From Epiperipatus broadwayi (taxonomy: Eukaryota; Onychophora; Udeonychophora; Euonychophora; Peripatidae), in assembly GCA_028023455.1 (NCBI GenBank), contig JAQFVV010012422.1, positions 9,400,337 to 9,464,336 of the forward strand: 64,000 bases of DNA, in the 5' to 3' direction. The notes beneath the pieces were generated by a model. The model saw only the letters and a program-made list of their open reading frames with translations. It was not told the DNA's origin and did no database searches. A program made the translations under genes and the position numbers. Below, one piece after another: positions 11,560-20,421 of this stretch. The stretch's first letter is position 1. Each line of letters begins with the position of its first letter.

Positions 11560-12609
11560 ATAGCACTGTCTATAAAAGGTCATCCATGAAATTTTGAAGA
11601 TGTTTATCTCATTAATGCATAGAAGGATAATTAATAGAAGAGTAGATAAAATTAAACAATTTTCAATTTAATTTACCTCTGCTTACTCTCCTCCCTGCAT
11701 TTTTAATGGTTTTTTTGACTTATTGTTTTCTATATTTCCAAAGAGATATTTACAGAAGAATAATTAATAGATTAGCAATCCAACAATCTTCACTTTAAAG
11801 TACTTCTATTTACTCTATTGCTTGAATTTTTAATGATTGGTTTGTTTGACTTGTGAAAATAATAGATCTGAAGAGATAAAAGTACACATAGGAAAAGAGA
11901 GATGCTCACTGTCAAAAAAAAATCATTTTAGCCTCATTAGAAACAGTGGAAAATTTTTTGAGAGACCAAGAGTCTGTTACTGAAAAAATATAAAATAGCA
12001 GGTTAAGGACTTATACAGGTTGTTTTAACTTAAATAATAATGATAATAATGATGATGATGATGATGTGTTTCTATAGCATATAAATAGATGTCTAATGAT
12101 TATATAGTCAATAACCATATATATATATTGCAATTTATTTTATCAGTTCACACATATAATTCTTTTATAAATATATCCACATTTATTTATGAAAGATGTC
12201 ATTAAATTTGTCCATTTCCAACTGTCAGATCTGACCATTAACTTTATTATTCATCAGTAAGTCTTATTCATGTATGTGAAAATAGCATCCCAACTGGACA
12301 TTCCAGGAAGCAACTACAGTTTTGTTGAATCAAATTCACGAATATTGATATTACAGAATTGCAGTGACAATATTATTGGTATGGACACATGGTACAGTTG
12401 TAACCTGATAATAAATTCAGTACAGATGATGTGATGAGGGTAAAGTAATATTGCTGAATTCTACAGTAATAATGTTGCTGAGTGACTACTTCTCTGCTTA
12501 TGTGAAAAAGTTTTTTTAATACAGCAATGGATAGCAAAAGGAAAATAGTTTTACTGCTTGCTAATCTTTGTTTGTAAGAAAGTAATTGAAGTGATAAATA
12601 AATTATGTG
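11560..12609. other. Intron sequence upstream of exon A, unit 1
   Basis: Non-coding and homologous to 25380-25915 plus 27613-28115 (unit 2) and 50240-51314 (unit 3). It contains a GAT-type microsatellite at about 12037-12066. At about 12130 it has the empty site for the LTR-like insertion that unit 2 carries at 25916. No coding signal seen. Confidence 0.6.
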
Positions 12610-12692
12610 AACCTATAAACTTCACATGATCACCATTTCTTATTTTAGTTTATACTGTATGGAGAATTTTGCCATTTTTAACCTATAAACTT
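12610..12692. mobile_element. 57-bp miniature insertion with perfect 13-bp target duplication, unit 1
   Basis: aacctataaactt occurs at 12610-12622 and 12680-12692, with 57 bp between. The insert consists of the two termini of the inverted family at 13713: one end resembling cacatgatcaccatttctta and the other resembling ggagagttttgcctgttt. The same insert sits in unit 2 (28128-28185), while unit 3 has the empty site at 51315-51327. Confidence 0.8.
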
Positions 12693-12933
12693 GAATAAAC
12701 TTATGAACAAGTAATGGAAAAGTGAATAATTAATTTAGTACATGGTTTTCAAGATATATAAGTTTATAGGGGTTAGCAATCGTATTATTAGGTTATAATG
12801 ATTTTTTTTTTAATCATAATATATTATTGTTTAGTTATCAGACCATGTGAATCTGAACACAGAGCATGAATATTTACGTTCATAAGATTATTATTAGTTT
12901 ATAATAAATTGATTAGTAATACGTTTTTTTTAG

Positions 12934-13068
12934 GATGCAGTTGTGATCCTCAAGGGTCAGAGCAACCTACATGCAATAGTGAGGGGAAATGTGTTTGCAA
13001 GAATGGTTTTTCTGGAACACGATGTGATACATGTGCAGCCAACTATTATAGATTTCCATATTGTTATC
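12934..13068 (+). CDS. Laminin EGF-like exon A, unit 1
   Basis: This 135-bp internal exon encodes one LE module (CSCDPQGSEQPTC...GFPYC class) with eight cysteines. LE modules are extracellular rod-forming units in laminins and related secreted or membrane proteins. The acceptor is a T run ending TTTAG at 12933 and the donor is GTAATG at 13069. It is phase 1 on both sides: the leading GA pairs with a C from the previous exon to give Arg, and the trailing C pairs with CA of a B or C exon to give Pro. Differences from the other A exons (Gln for His, Asn for Lys) show normal divergence without stops. Parent protein unknown. Confidence 0.85.
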
Positions 13069-13702
13069 GTAATGTAACATTTTTTATATTTGAATAATAT
13101 TTTTAAACTATTGTGTTATGTAGTTTAGTTAGATTTACATTTTGTTCCCAATTTATTTAAGTATAGGTGTTTTATCAAAGATGATAAATATGCAAATTTA
13201 AGCAAGCAGGAAGTTAATATAATACTGTATAAAAATCTGATTTCAAATACAGCACTAGCATTAATTGAAAGTTTTTTCATGAAAATGTTTTAATGTATAC
13301 ACAAATTTTTATCATTCACATGGCTATCACATTATTATTGTCCAAAATAGTATTAGGAAAAAATCATAAATATAATGACAATATACAGATAGTCATATCA
13401 TATGTGGTTAAGTTTTAATATCAGACTGGCAGTTAAGATTTCAGAGTTTCATTCTCATTGCAAAAAAATCAAATTCATATTCTGCTTCCCTTAAATAATC
13501 ACTTTCTTAATAAAGTTTATATTTTGTCTAAAGAATATTCAAAAATATATGTTGACATAGATTGTAAATGTAGATTAATATTTTTTAGCAATTTCTTATT
13601 CTAATTTAAGCAAGAGCCATTTTTTGAAGACACAAATAGATTTTTAGAATATTTACTAATTTTTTTTCTCTAATTGGTGGATAATTATAAAAAATAAAAT
13701 GA
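13069..13702 (+). other. Intron after exon A, unit 1
   Basis: Non-coding; closely related to 28565-29120 and 51697-52460. It ends at the target duplication of the inverted insertion at 13713. No gene seen. Confidence 0.6.
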
Positions 13703-13824
13703 TACTATGTATAAAACAGGCAACACTCTTCATGCAGTAGTGCCACTCAGGGTTAACCAGAATAATCAATGGATGTCAGAAGGCTTGTGCATAAAATCCC
13801 CTCTAGTGCCTACTTATCCAATAT

Positions 13825-13866
13825 TCACAGACTAGTTTCTGTCTTGTGGCCTTTGTCAGTGAAAAG
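13825..13866 (-). ncRNA. Degenerate hammerhead-like motif, second family
   Basis: On the minus strand CTGACAA (one change from CTGATGA), a short helix II region, GAAA, then ACTAGTC. ACUAGU could form a two-base-pair helix III ahead of a GUC cleavage triplet. The changed core argues against activity. Confidence 0.4.
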
Positions 13867-14769
13867 CCTTGGATCTGAGAGTACTGCACCTAGATCTTAG
13901 GATCTAATGCAACCCTCCAGAAACCATTATTTATCTCTACTTAATTACAAAACTATGAGAATAAAATTGAAAACACAATAATATTTTCAATCTAAGCTCA
14001 ATATCTTATATAGTCATATGGGTATAAACCCAGTTCAGTACCCATACATTTTGGTGTTCCTGATGCTTTAACAACCACAGCCACCACTATCCTATTAGGC
14101 AGGATTGGTATTAAACCACTAAACATCACATGATCACCATTTCTTATGCTAGCACATAACTATTATTAAAACAGGCAAAACTCTCCATACAGTAGTGCCA
14201 CTCAGTGCCAACCAGAGTAATCAATGGAAGCCAGAAGGCTTATGCATAAAATCCCCATTTAGTGCCTACTCATCCAATATCACCAGACTAGTTTTTGGCT
14301 TGTGTTCATCTGTGAGGAGCTTTGGATTTGAGAGCATTGCACCTAGATCTTTGGCCACAAGCCATAAACTAGTTTTGGAATATTGGATGAGTAGGCACTA
14401 GATGGGTACTTTATGCACAAGCCTTCTGGCATCCATTGATTACTCTGGTTGGCACTGAGTGGCACTAATGTATGGAGAGTTTTGCCTGTTTTAAAAACAG
14501 TTATGCACTAGCATAAGAAATGGTGATCGTGATGCTTAGTGATTTAACACCAATCCTGCCTAATAGGATAGTGGTGGTTATGGTTGTTAAAGAGCCTGCC
14601 ACCAAAATGTATGAGTACTGAACTGAGTTCAGACCCATATGACTTTATAAGCTATTAAGCTTAGATTGAAAATATTATTGTGTTTTCAAATTTTATTCTC
14701 ATAGTTTTGTAGTTAGTGGGAGGGTTACATTAGGTTCTAAGATCTAAGTGCAGTGCTCTCAGATCGAAA

Positions 14770-14815
14770 GCTTTTCACTGATGAAGGCAAGAAGCCAGAA
14801 ACTAGTCTGGGGATA
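14770..14815 (+). ncRNA. Hammerhead ribozyme-like motif, second family, best copy
   Basis: CTGATGA at 14778-14784, a GGC/GCC helix II (14786-14788 with 14794-14796), GAAA at 14798-14801 and ACTAGTC at 14801-14807. Helix I can form between TTTTCA (14772-14777) and TGGGGA (14808-14813) with several G-U pairs. Odd point: the closing pair of helix II would be A-A instead of the usual G-C. The minimal helix III suggests activity as a dimer, if at all. Confidence 0.5.
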
Positions 14816-15569
14816 TTGGATGAGTAGTCACCAGATGGGGATTTTATGCACAAGGTTTCTGACATCCATTGATTACTCTGGTTGGCACTGAGTTGCACTA
14901 CTGTATGGAGTGTTTTGCCTGTTTTAATAAGTTATATACTAGCATAAGAAATGGTGATCATGTGATAATATGTATACTTAAAATATATTTTATTGAATAT
15001 TAAAATGTCTAAAAAATTATTGCAATGATATGTAATAATTATTTAATTGTGCAATGATTTAAAATTATCTTTATCATCTTCATTTAAGATGTAATGCTTT
15101 AAAATTTTTAAATAAACATAGACAATTATTTGTATTGTCTTAAAAAGATATTCTAGGCAATTTTGCAGTCAAAAACCTTGAAAATTGTTTAGATGTGCAA
15201 TATATTGACAGGCAGAATAGGGCTCAAGGAGTTGAACTATGAAATTGAAGTATTTTGCAATACAAAACTAGTCATTATTTGATTAGATAAGGGATGAACA
15301 TTTAATTCAAATTCAAATGATTTTATGCTAAATTTGTCATATTAGAAAATTACTGAATTGAATTTTTTAGTATTGAAACAGGTAATTCAAGATAAGCCAA
15401 TATATGAAGATGATTAGTAATGATAATATTGATAATTCATAATCTTTTCATTTATGTTAATGTCAAATTGTTTTGTGTTTTACTGCAATCATGATTACAG
15501 ATAAGTAATCACTATATTGGGTTATAGTAATTTTTTTCATTGTTGTATAATTATCACCATGTCCATTAA

Positions 15570-15704
15570 CTTGTAATTGTCATCCATCTGGTTCAGACTC
15601 TCTTACATGCAATAGTGAGGGGCAGTGTTATTGCAAGAGTGGTGTTTCTGGAACAAATTGTGATACATGTGCAACTAACCATTTTGTATTTCCATTTTGT
15701 CAAT
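15570..15704 (+). pseudogene. Laminin EGF-like exon B, unit 1, acceptor lost
   Basis: The reading frame for an LE module (CNCHPSGSDSLTC..., eight Cys) is fully open, and GT follows at 15705. However, roughly 95 bp present before exons B of units 2 and 3, including the T-rich tract and AG, are missing. The exon is preceded by attaac instead of ttttag. It cannot be spliced by the usual site, though a cryptic upstream AG is possible. It also has a His-to-Phe change before the last Cys, consistent with relaxed constraint. Confidence 0.75.
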
Positions 15705-16977
15705 GTAATGTTGCATTTCTTTATTTTAATAATGTCTTTTAATTACTGCATTTGTAATGTAGTTAAATTTGTAATTTTTAGAGTTTATTAAAGTATAGTG
15801 TGTCATTAAAGAAAATAAATATGCTGATACAGAAAGTTAATTAAATACTGTATAAAAGTGTGATTTAAAAAGTAATGCTTACGCAAGGGTTTATTTTTCA
15901 CTGTTATAGGTAAGCAAAGATATTTAATATTATACTAGTAAATTGATTTAAAAATAGTAAATCATAATAAATTTCATGATTTAGAATCAATAATCATATC
16001 ATGTCTATTTAACATTTTTAGTACTATTATAAATTCATGAATGCAGGATAACCATAAAATGAAAAAAGATAAAATAAATGTTTTTAAATAATAAAATGGT
16101 TAATTTTTATTATTATATTCTAAGTAAATATTGTAGCTACATGATTCTTTTTTTACTTATATAAAGTTTAAAAGTCATTTATTATTTTCATTATTATTAG
16201 TACTTTTTCATTTAAAGCATAAGGCATTAAAATTTTTGAATAAATTGGAAATGATTGTTTTAGATCTTAAAAACAATGCAAAAATGAAATTACATGTAAA
16301 TATGTAAAAGACAAAAATAGTGATTACAGAAACAATATCTGACCAATATCCTTTTTGTACTTATTTTTTATTTCATGGATCATTAATTAAAAATTAATTA
16401 TTTAGTAATCATGTATCTTTGGAATCAAAATTCTGAATACTCATTTGGATGCATGATATGTTGAAATTAATGATTAAGCTTTGGTTTGCCTATAGCTGTA
16501 AATTGGTGCATAAATTGGATAACAAAGAAGCAAAATAGGCAAACCATTATTGAATTTTGATTGTGGTGTTAAGAAATGATTTATAGATATTTTAAAGTTC
16601 TGACAAAATTAAGGAAAAAACTGATCAGTCAAGATATGAAAGTTAAAGTACAAATGATATAATGTTTATTTTCTTGTATTAAAAAAAGTATTGAATTAAA
16701 TTTGAAGACGAAGGCAGTATATAAAAAGTGATTTCTAATGATGATGATGAAACATAGTTTGAATTTTAGGTTATCTTACATATTGTTTTATGTTTTATTT
16801 CATATACAAAATTACAGATTAACAATTATTACATTAGATTATATTTTTTGTTTGCTCATCATAATACTTTACTATGCAATTATTAATTTGTGTCTCTGGG
16901 CAAAGTTTTTGAATATTTATCTCCATAAGGACCTTTATGTAATTGAATGTATAATCAATTTAATAGGTAATGAGAAG
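15705..16977 (+). other. Intron between exon B and dead exon D, unit 1
   Basis: AT-rich non-coding sequence homologous to 54160-55518. A hydrophobic open frame at 16738-16983 recurs in units 2 and 3 but is best explained as conserved intron sequence. Confidence 0.55.
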
Positions 16978-17111
16978 TATTAACTGTCATTCTTCTGGTG
17001 CAATCTCAACTACTTGCAATAATGAAGGGAAATGTGAATATTGAGAAGGTTTTATCTGAACAGAATATCATTCATATGTAATGAGTCCTTATAGCTTTTC
17101 ACATTGTCAAG
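16978..17111 (+). pseudogene. Dead laminin EGF-like exon D, unit 1
   Basis: The first half still reads CHSSGAISTTCNNEGKCEY, recognisable as an LE module. A TGA then falls where the fifth cysteine should be, followed by a second stop, and several later cysteines are lost. The donor is GATAATG instead of GTAATG. Units 2 and 3 share the donor loss and a stop at the same place, so it died before the units duplicated. Confidence 0.8.
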
Positions 17112-18207
17112 ATAATGTTTCATTTTAATAATTTTTACAAATTTTATTTTATACAGTTTAACAAATATTTTTTTGCAAAAGATTTAATATAAAAATTGGA
17201 AATGCATGATTAATTTAATATTACCCAAAACATGATCCATTAAGCAAACGATTCATTAATTATAATATTTTATTAAAAAATATTATATTCATAAATCTTT
17301 TTTATTCACAGTTAAATTTAAACAAAGTTGTTTAATATATTATTAAATAATCAATATCCAAAATACCACTAGAAAATAAATCATAATAAATTTGATTGTT
17401 TTGGACTAGTAATCACAAGACATATCTGGTTAATGTTTTTATTAATGTCACTAAATAGTTCAATTATTAATTTCCTATGTTATTAAAAAAAGTCAAAATA
17501 TTCTTCATATTTTAAATAATCAGTGACATATTTTAGGTTTTGTCAAAAAAAATATTTATAAAAAATATGTTGATGAAATTTACAAATCTAGTTTATTATT
17601 TTTTAGATATTTTTTGATATCTTTTTTTAAAACTGAGTAAAAGCCACTTTTTCAAGAAATAAATGTGACATTAAATATCAATAATAAATTCTTCTGTAAT
17701 AATATACAACTATCAAAAAAAAAAGTAAAATGATCAATAATATATCTAAAATATATTTTACTAAATAAAATAAAATATTTAAAATTTATAAGTTTTCTGA
17801 ATTAAAAAAAAAAGTAAAGAAAAAACCAAGCCCGTACTTTATTGGATTTGACATGAACATTCATTTTAAGTACAAAATGTATAATATTATGTTTTTCATA
17901 TTACAAAGTTATTGAATTAAATTTTAAGATGAAGGCAGTATATATATGTCTGCTAATGATGATGCTGATGTATGGGTTAGAGTTAGGTTAACTAACACAT
18001 TATTTTGTGTTTTACTGTAGTTATAAAGCCATAGGGATTAATAATTATTACATTAGATTATAGCCATTTTCTGTTTATCATAGTTCTTTATTGAGTAATT
18101 ATTAATATGTGTCTTAGGTGAAGATTTTGAATAATTATCTTCCATAAGAATCTTAATATAATTCATTGCACAATAATTTAAGTAAGTAATGATGAATATT
18201 TTTTTAG
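17112..18207 (+). other. Intron between dead exon D and exon C, unit 1
   Basis: Non-coding. It is homologous to the introns before exons C in units 2 and 3 and to the sequence after C, showing that D-C-C arose by tandem duplication of an exon plus intron unit of about 1.2 kb. Confidence 0.6.
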
Positions 18208-18342
18208 CATGTCACTGTCATCCTAGTGGATCAAAATCAGCTACTTGCACTTATGAAGGGAAGTGTGAATGCCAAGAAGGTTTTACTGGAGCAAGATGTG
18301 ATGCATGTGCAAACAGCTTTCATATATTACCAAATTGCCAAC
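18208..18342 (+). CDS. Laminin EGF-like exon C, unit 1
   Basis: Encodes one LE module beginning CHCHPSGSKSATC with all eight cysteines. The acceptor is TTTTTAG and the donor GTAATG, phase 1-1; the leading CA with the preceding C gives the linker Pro. It is the most divergent of the five C exons (QEGF, GARC, SFHILPNC) and the only one in its unit, whereas units 2 and 3 have two each. It is probably an extracellular structural module like its neighbours. Confidence 0.85.
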
Positions 18343-19625
18343 GTAATGTTATATATTTTTAAATTTCTACAGTATGCAATTTAACTGACTTGTTAAAATA
18401 TGTATGACTATTTCAGATAAAAGTAATTTTTTTTAAAAAAAATCATTTTGGTAAAAATTTGGAATGTATGGTTAATTTAATATTGCATAAAACATAATTC
18501 ATGAAATAAATGAATCATTTGTTGTGCTATTTTTAATAAAAAAATTATGGTCTTTAAAAATATATATTAATCATAAGAACATTTAAACAAAATTATTTAC
18601 TATATTATTAAATAATTCTCTTAAAAGTGCTATTAGAAAATAAATCATAATAAATTTAATCATTTTGGAGTAGTAATCACGAGACACATTTATCTGGTTA
18701 ATGTTTTTATAAATGACAATGAATTTTTCAATTATTAATTTCGCATGTTATTAAAAAAAAGGTTTAATTTTTTCATATTTTAAATAATCAGTGGTTCAAC
18801 ATATTTTAGAGTTTGTCAAAAAAATATTTATTAATGATATGTTGATGAAGTTTATAGATCTAGTTTATTATTTTTTAGATATTGTTTTGATGTCTTTTTC
18901 AATAAATAAATGTAACATTAAATATCAGTAACAAATTCTTCTGTAATAGTGCACAATTATTAAAAAAAGTAAAATGATCAACAATATATTTAAAACATAT
19001 TTTACTTAGAATTTTTATTATATACTTAGTAAATAATGTGGTGTTATGTAGTAGATTTTAAAATTACATTTAACATCTTCAGTATTACTATTTTTTCATT
19101 TAAATCTTAATATTTTATAATTTTTAAATAATATAGAAATATTAATCTTATTCATAATTTGTATTAGTCATTCATTAGACTAGATAAATATTATTTCTTA
19201 ATCTATTCATCTCCAAAACATCCAATTAAAATTTAGTATTCACAAGTTTTAATATCATCTTGGAATGCAAAAAGAAAACCAACAGTAAATAAATCAGTAC
19301 TTGATTAGATAAAAAATAAACATTTATTCAAAAGCAAAGTATTAACTTTGTTATATGACAAAGTAAATGGACTGAATTTTTAAGAGTTAAAGTATGCATT
19401 GCATAGTATGACAAGAAAAGTAAATGAGAATGGGTGTAGATGATGTTAATAATATCTAAGACAAAATATGATATTTAAAGTGTACATAAATTGAGACAAT
19501 TATGGAATATTAAAGAATGAAAATAAAATAGTATTATGTGAGTAAATAATTTTATATAAATGTTATATTTTAATAATTAATTAAATCATGATATATATTG
19601 TTTTCATTAATCTTAATACATGTGT
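18343..19625 (+). other. Intron after exon C, unit 1
   Basis: Non-coding, aligned with 35739-37045 and 58139-59435. No coding or RNA signal was seen. It ends where the 3' LTR of the next unit's retrotransposon begins. Confidence 0.6.
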
Positions 19626-19629
19626 ATCT

Positions 19630-20410
19630 GCTGCATTCAGATGGCCAAACATATGGAGTCATATTTATAAGTTTTGCCAGTTGGGGATAGAGTAGCATCA
19701 ATTATGTCATTGAATAATAATATAGATGAGTTAGAATAAAACATAGTTTATTAAATTTGTATTTACATATGTACAATTAGAAGTGTCATAAAGGAATACC
19801 TAGTTCTGCTTTCATTATTTCCAGAGGTCGAAATCGTGGCTAATTAAGCTGTGGTTTGGGGGACATTATATATTTCTGTATTTTTTATTGTACTTCTGGA
19901 GTGCCCAGCATTTATACCATATATGAGTTGATTATAAAACAGTATGACCATGCATTATAAAACAATATGACCATGCATGGATTAATACAAGTGCTCAATA
20001 TTTATATTGTTGAAATGACCATATATTGTCTGGTTCTACTTTTGCAATTTTAAGTATGTAATGATAAAGTTATTTGAGTGTGCCTTTACTTTATTTTTTA
20101 TATGCTTGAATACTAAAATATTAATTTTTATTTTATTAAAAAATACATATGTAACTTTATTATTTATTAATATAAAATATTAATACTATCAATAATATTA
20201 TGCAAATTTATTACAAACCCTTATTACTTATTAATACAAAACATTAATACTATTTATAATATTATACAAATACATGTGATTTTATTATTTATTAAATTCA
20301 ACATTGACTCCATTATAAGAGATATATGTAATATGCACCCAATAAATGTATGCGTTTTACATGTATAAATTCATAGAGTACAGTATCTATTATTACACCA
20401 TAATATGGCA
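19630..20410 (-). mobile_element. 3' LTR of decayed LTR retrotransposon, unit 2
   Basis: About 780 bp without nested insertions, aligning with 22955-23640 plus 25290-25370. It starts with TG on the minus strand at 20410, next to the purine tract, and ends near 19630. It is the uninterrupted reference for the split 5' LTRs. Confidence 0.6.
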
Positions 20411-20421
20411 TTGCTCCCCTC
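20411..20421 (-). other. Polypurine tract, unit 2
   Basis: GAGGGGAGCAA on the minus strand directly precedes the LTR. It differs by two bases from units 1 and 3, compatible with age. Confidence 0.55.

Larger units (their letters stand above)
6840..11560 (-). mobile_element. 5' LTR of decayed LTR retrotransposon split by nested insertions, unit 1
   Basis: Pieces at about 6840-7265, 10085-10390 and 11400-11560 align in order with the uninterrupted 3' LTR at 19630-20410. Between them lie a 2.8-kb block (7265-10085) and the hammerhead array (10390-11400), both absent from the 3' LTR. This places the element's 5' end to the right and shows those two blocks are nested later arrivals. Confidence 0.55.
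13703..14975. mobile_element. 1.25-kb inverted insertion of a second hammerhead-bearing PLE/retrozyme-like family
   Basis: The insert 13713-14965 is flanked by tactatgtat (13703-13712) and taatatgtat (14966-14975), a 10-bp target duplication with one mismatch. Unit 2 has the empty site near 29120. Inside, one full monomer of about 455 bp and one partial monomer lie in minus orientation (13713-14355). They meet, near 14356, one monomer plus a partial copy in plus orientation (14357-14965, spacing about 432 bp). The left end begins AACAGGCAAAACTCT-like and the right end finishes ATGGTGATCATGTGATA. I saw no protein frame, so it is non-autonomous. Confidence 0.75.
3490..19625 (+). repeat. Higher-order tandem unit 1
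   Basis: About 16 kb that aligns segment by segment with the next unit: LTR-retrotransposon remnant (3490-11560), intron with exon A (12934), decayed exon B (15570), dead exon D (16978), exon C (18208). Landmarks repeated in every unit are the purine tract beside the 3' LTR, the zinc-knuckle remnant and the hammerhead array. The left edge is truncated within the 3' LTR. Unit-specific additions are the PLE insertion at 5885 and the 1.25-kb inverted insertion at 13713. Confidence 0.8.

Noticed and set aside
12909-13097. Treating each LE frame with its leading Met as a separate small secreted protein
   Set aside because: The leading and trailing residues come from intron sequence. Conserved AG and GT borders and identical 135-bp lengths show internal exons.
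14173-14500. Inverted repeat considered as a hairpin RNA gene or MITE
   Set aside because: The arms are whole and partial monomers carrying hammerhead-like cores, with a 10-bp target duplication and an inverted tail, which fits a PLE/retrozyme insertion better than a DNA transposon.
16738-16983. Hydrophobic open frame recurring at 32913-33116 and 55249-55452, resembling a small membrane protein
   Set aside because: The corresponding sequence before each C exon has stops, and the frame lies in homologous intron just before dead exon D. The recurrence follows from duplication, not coding constraint.
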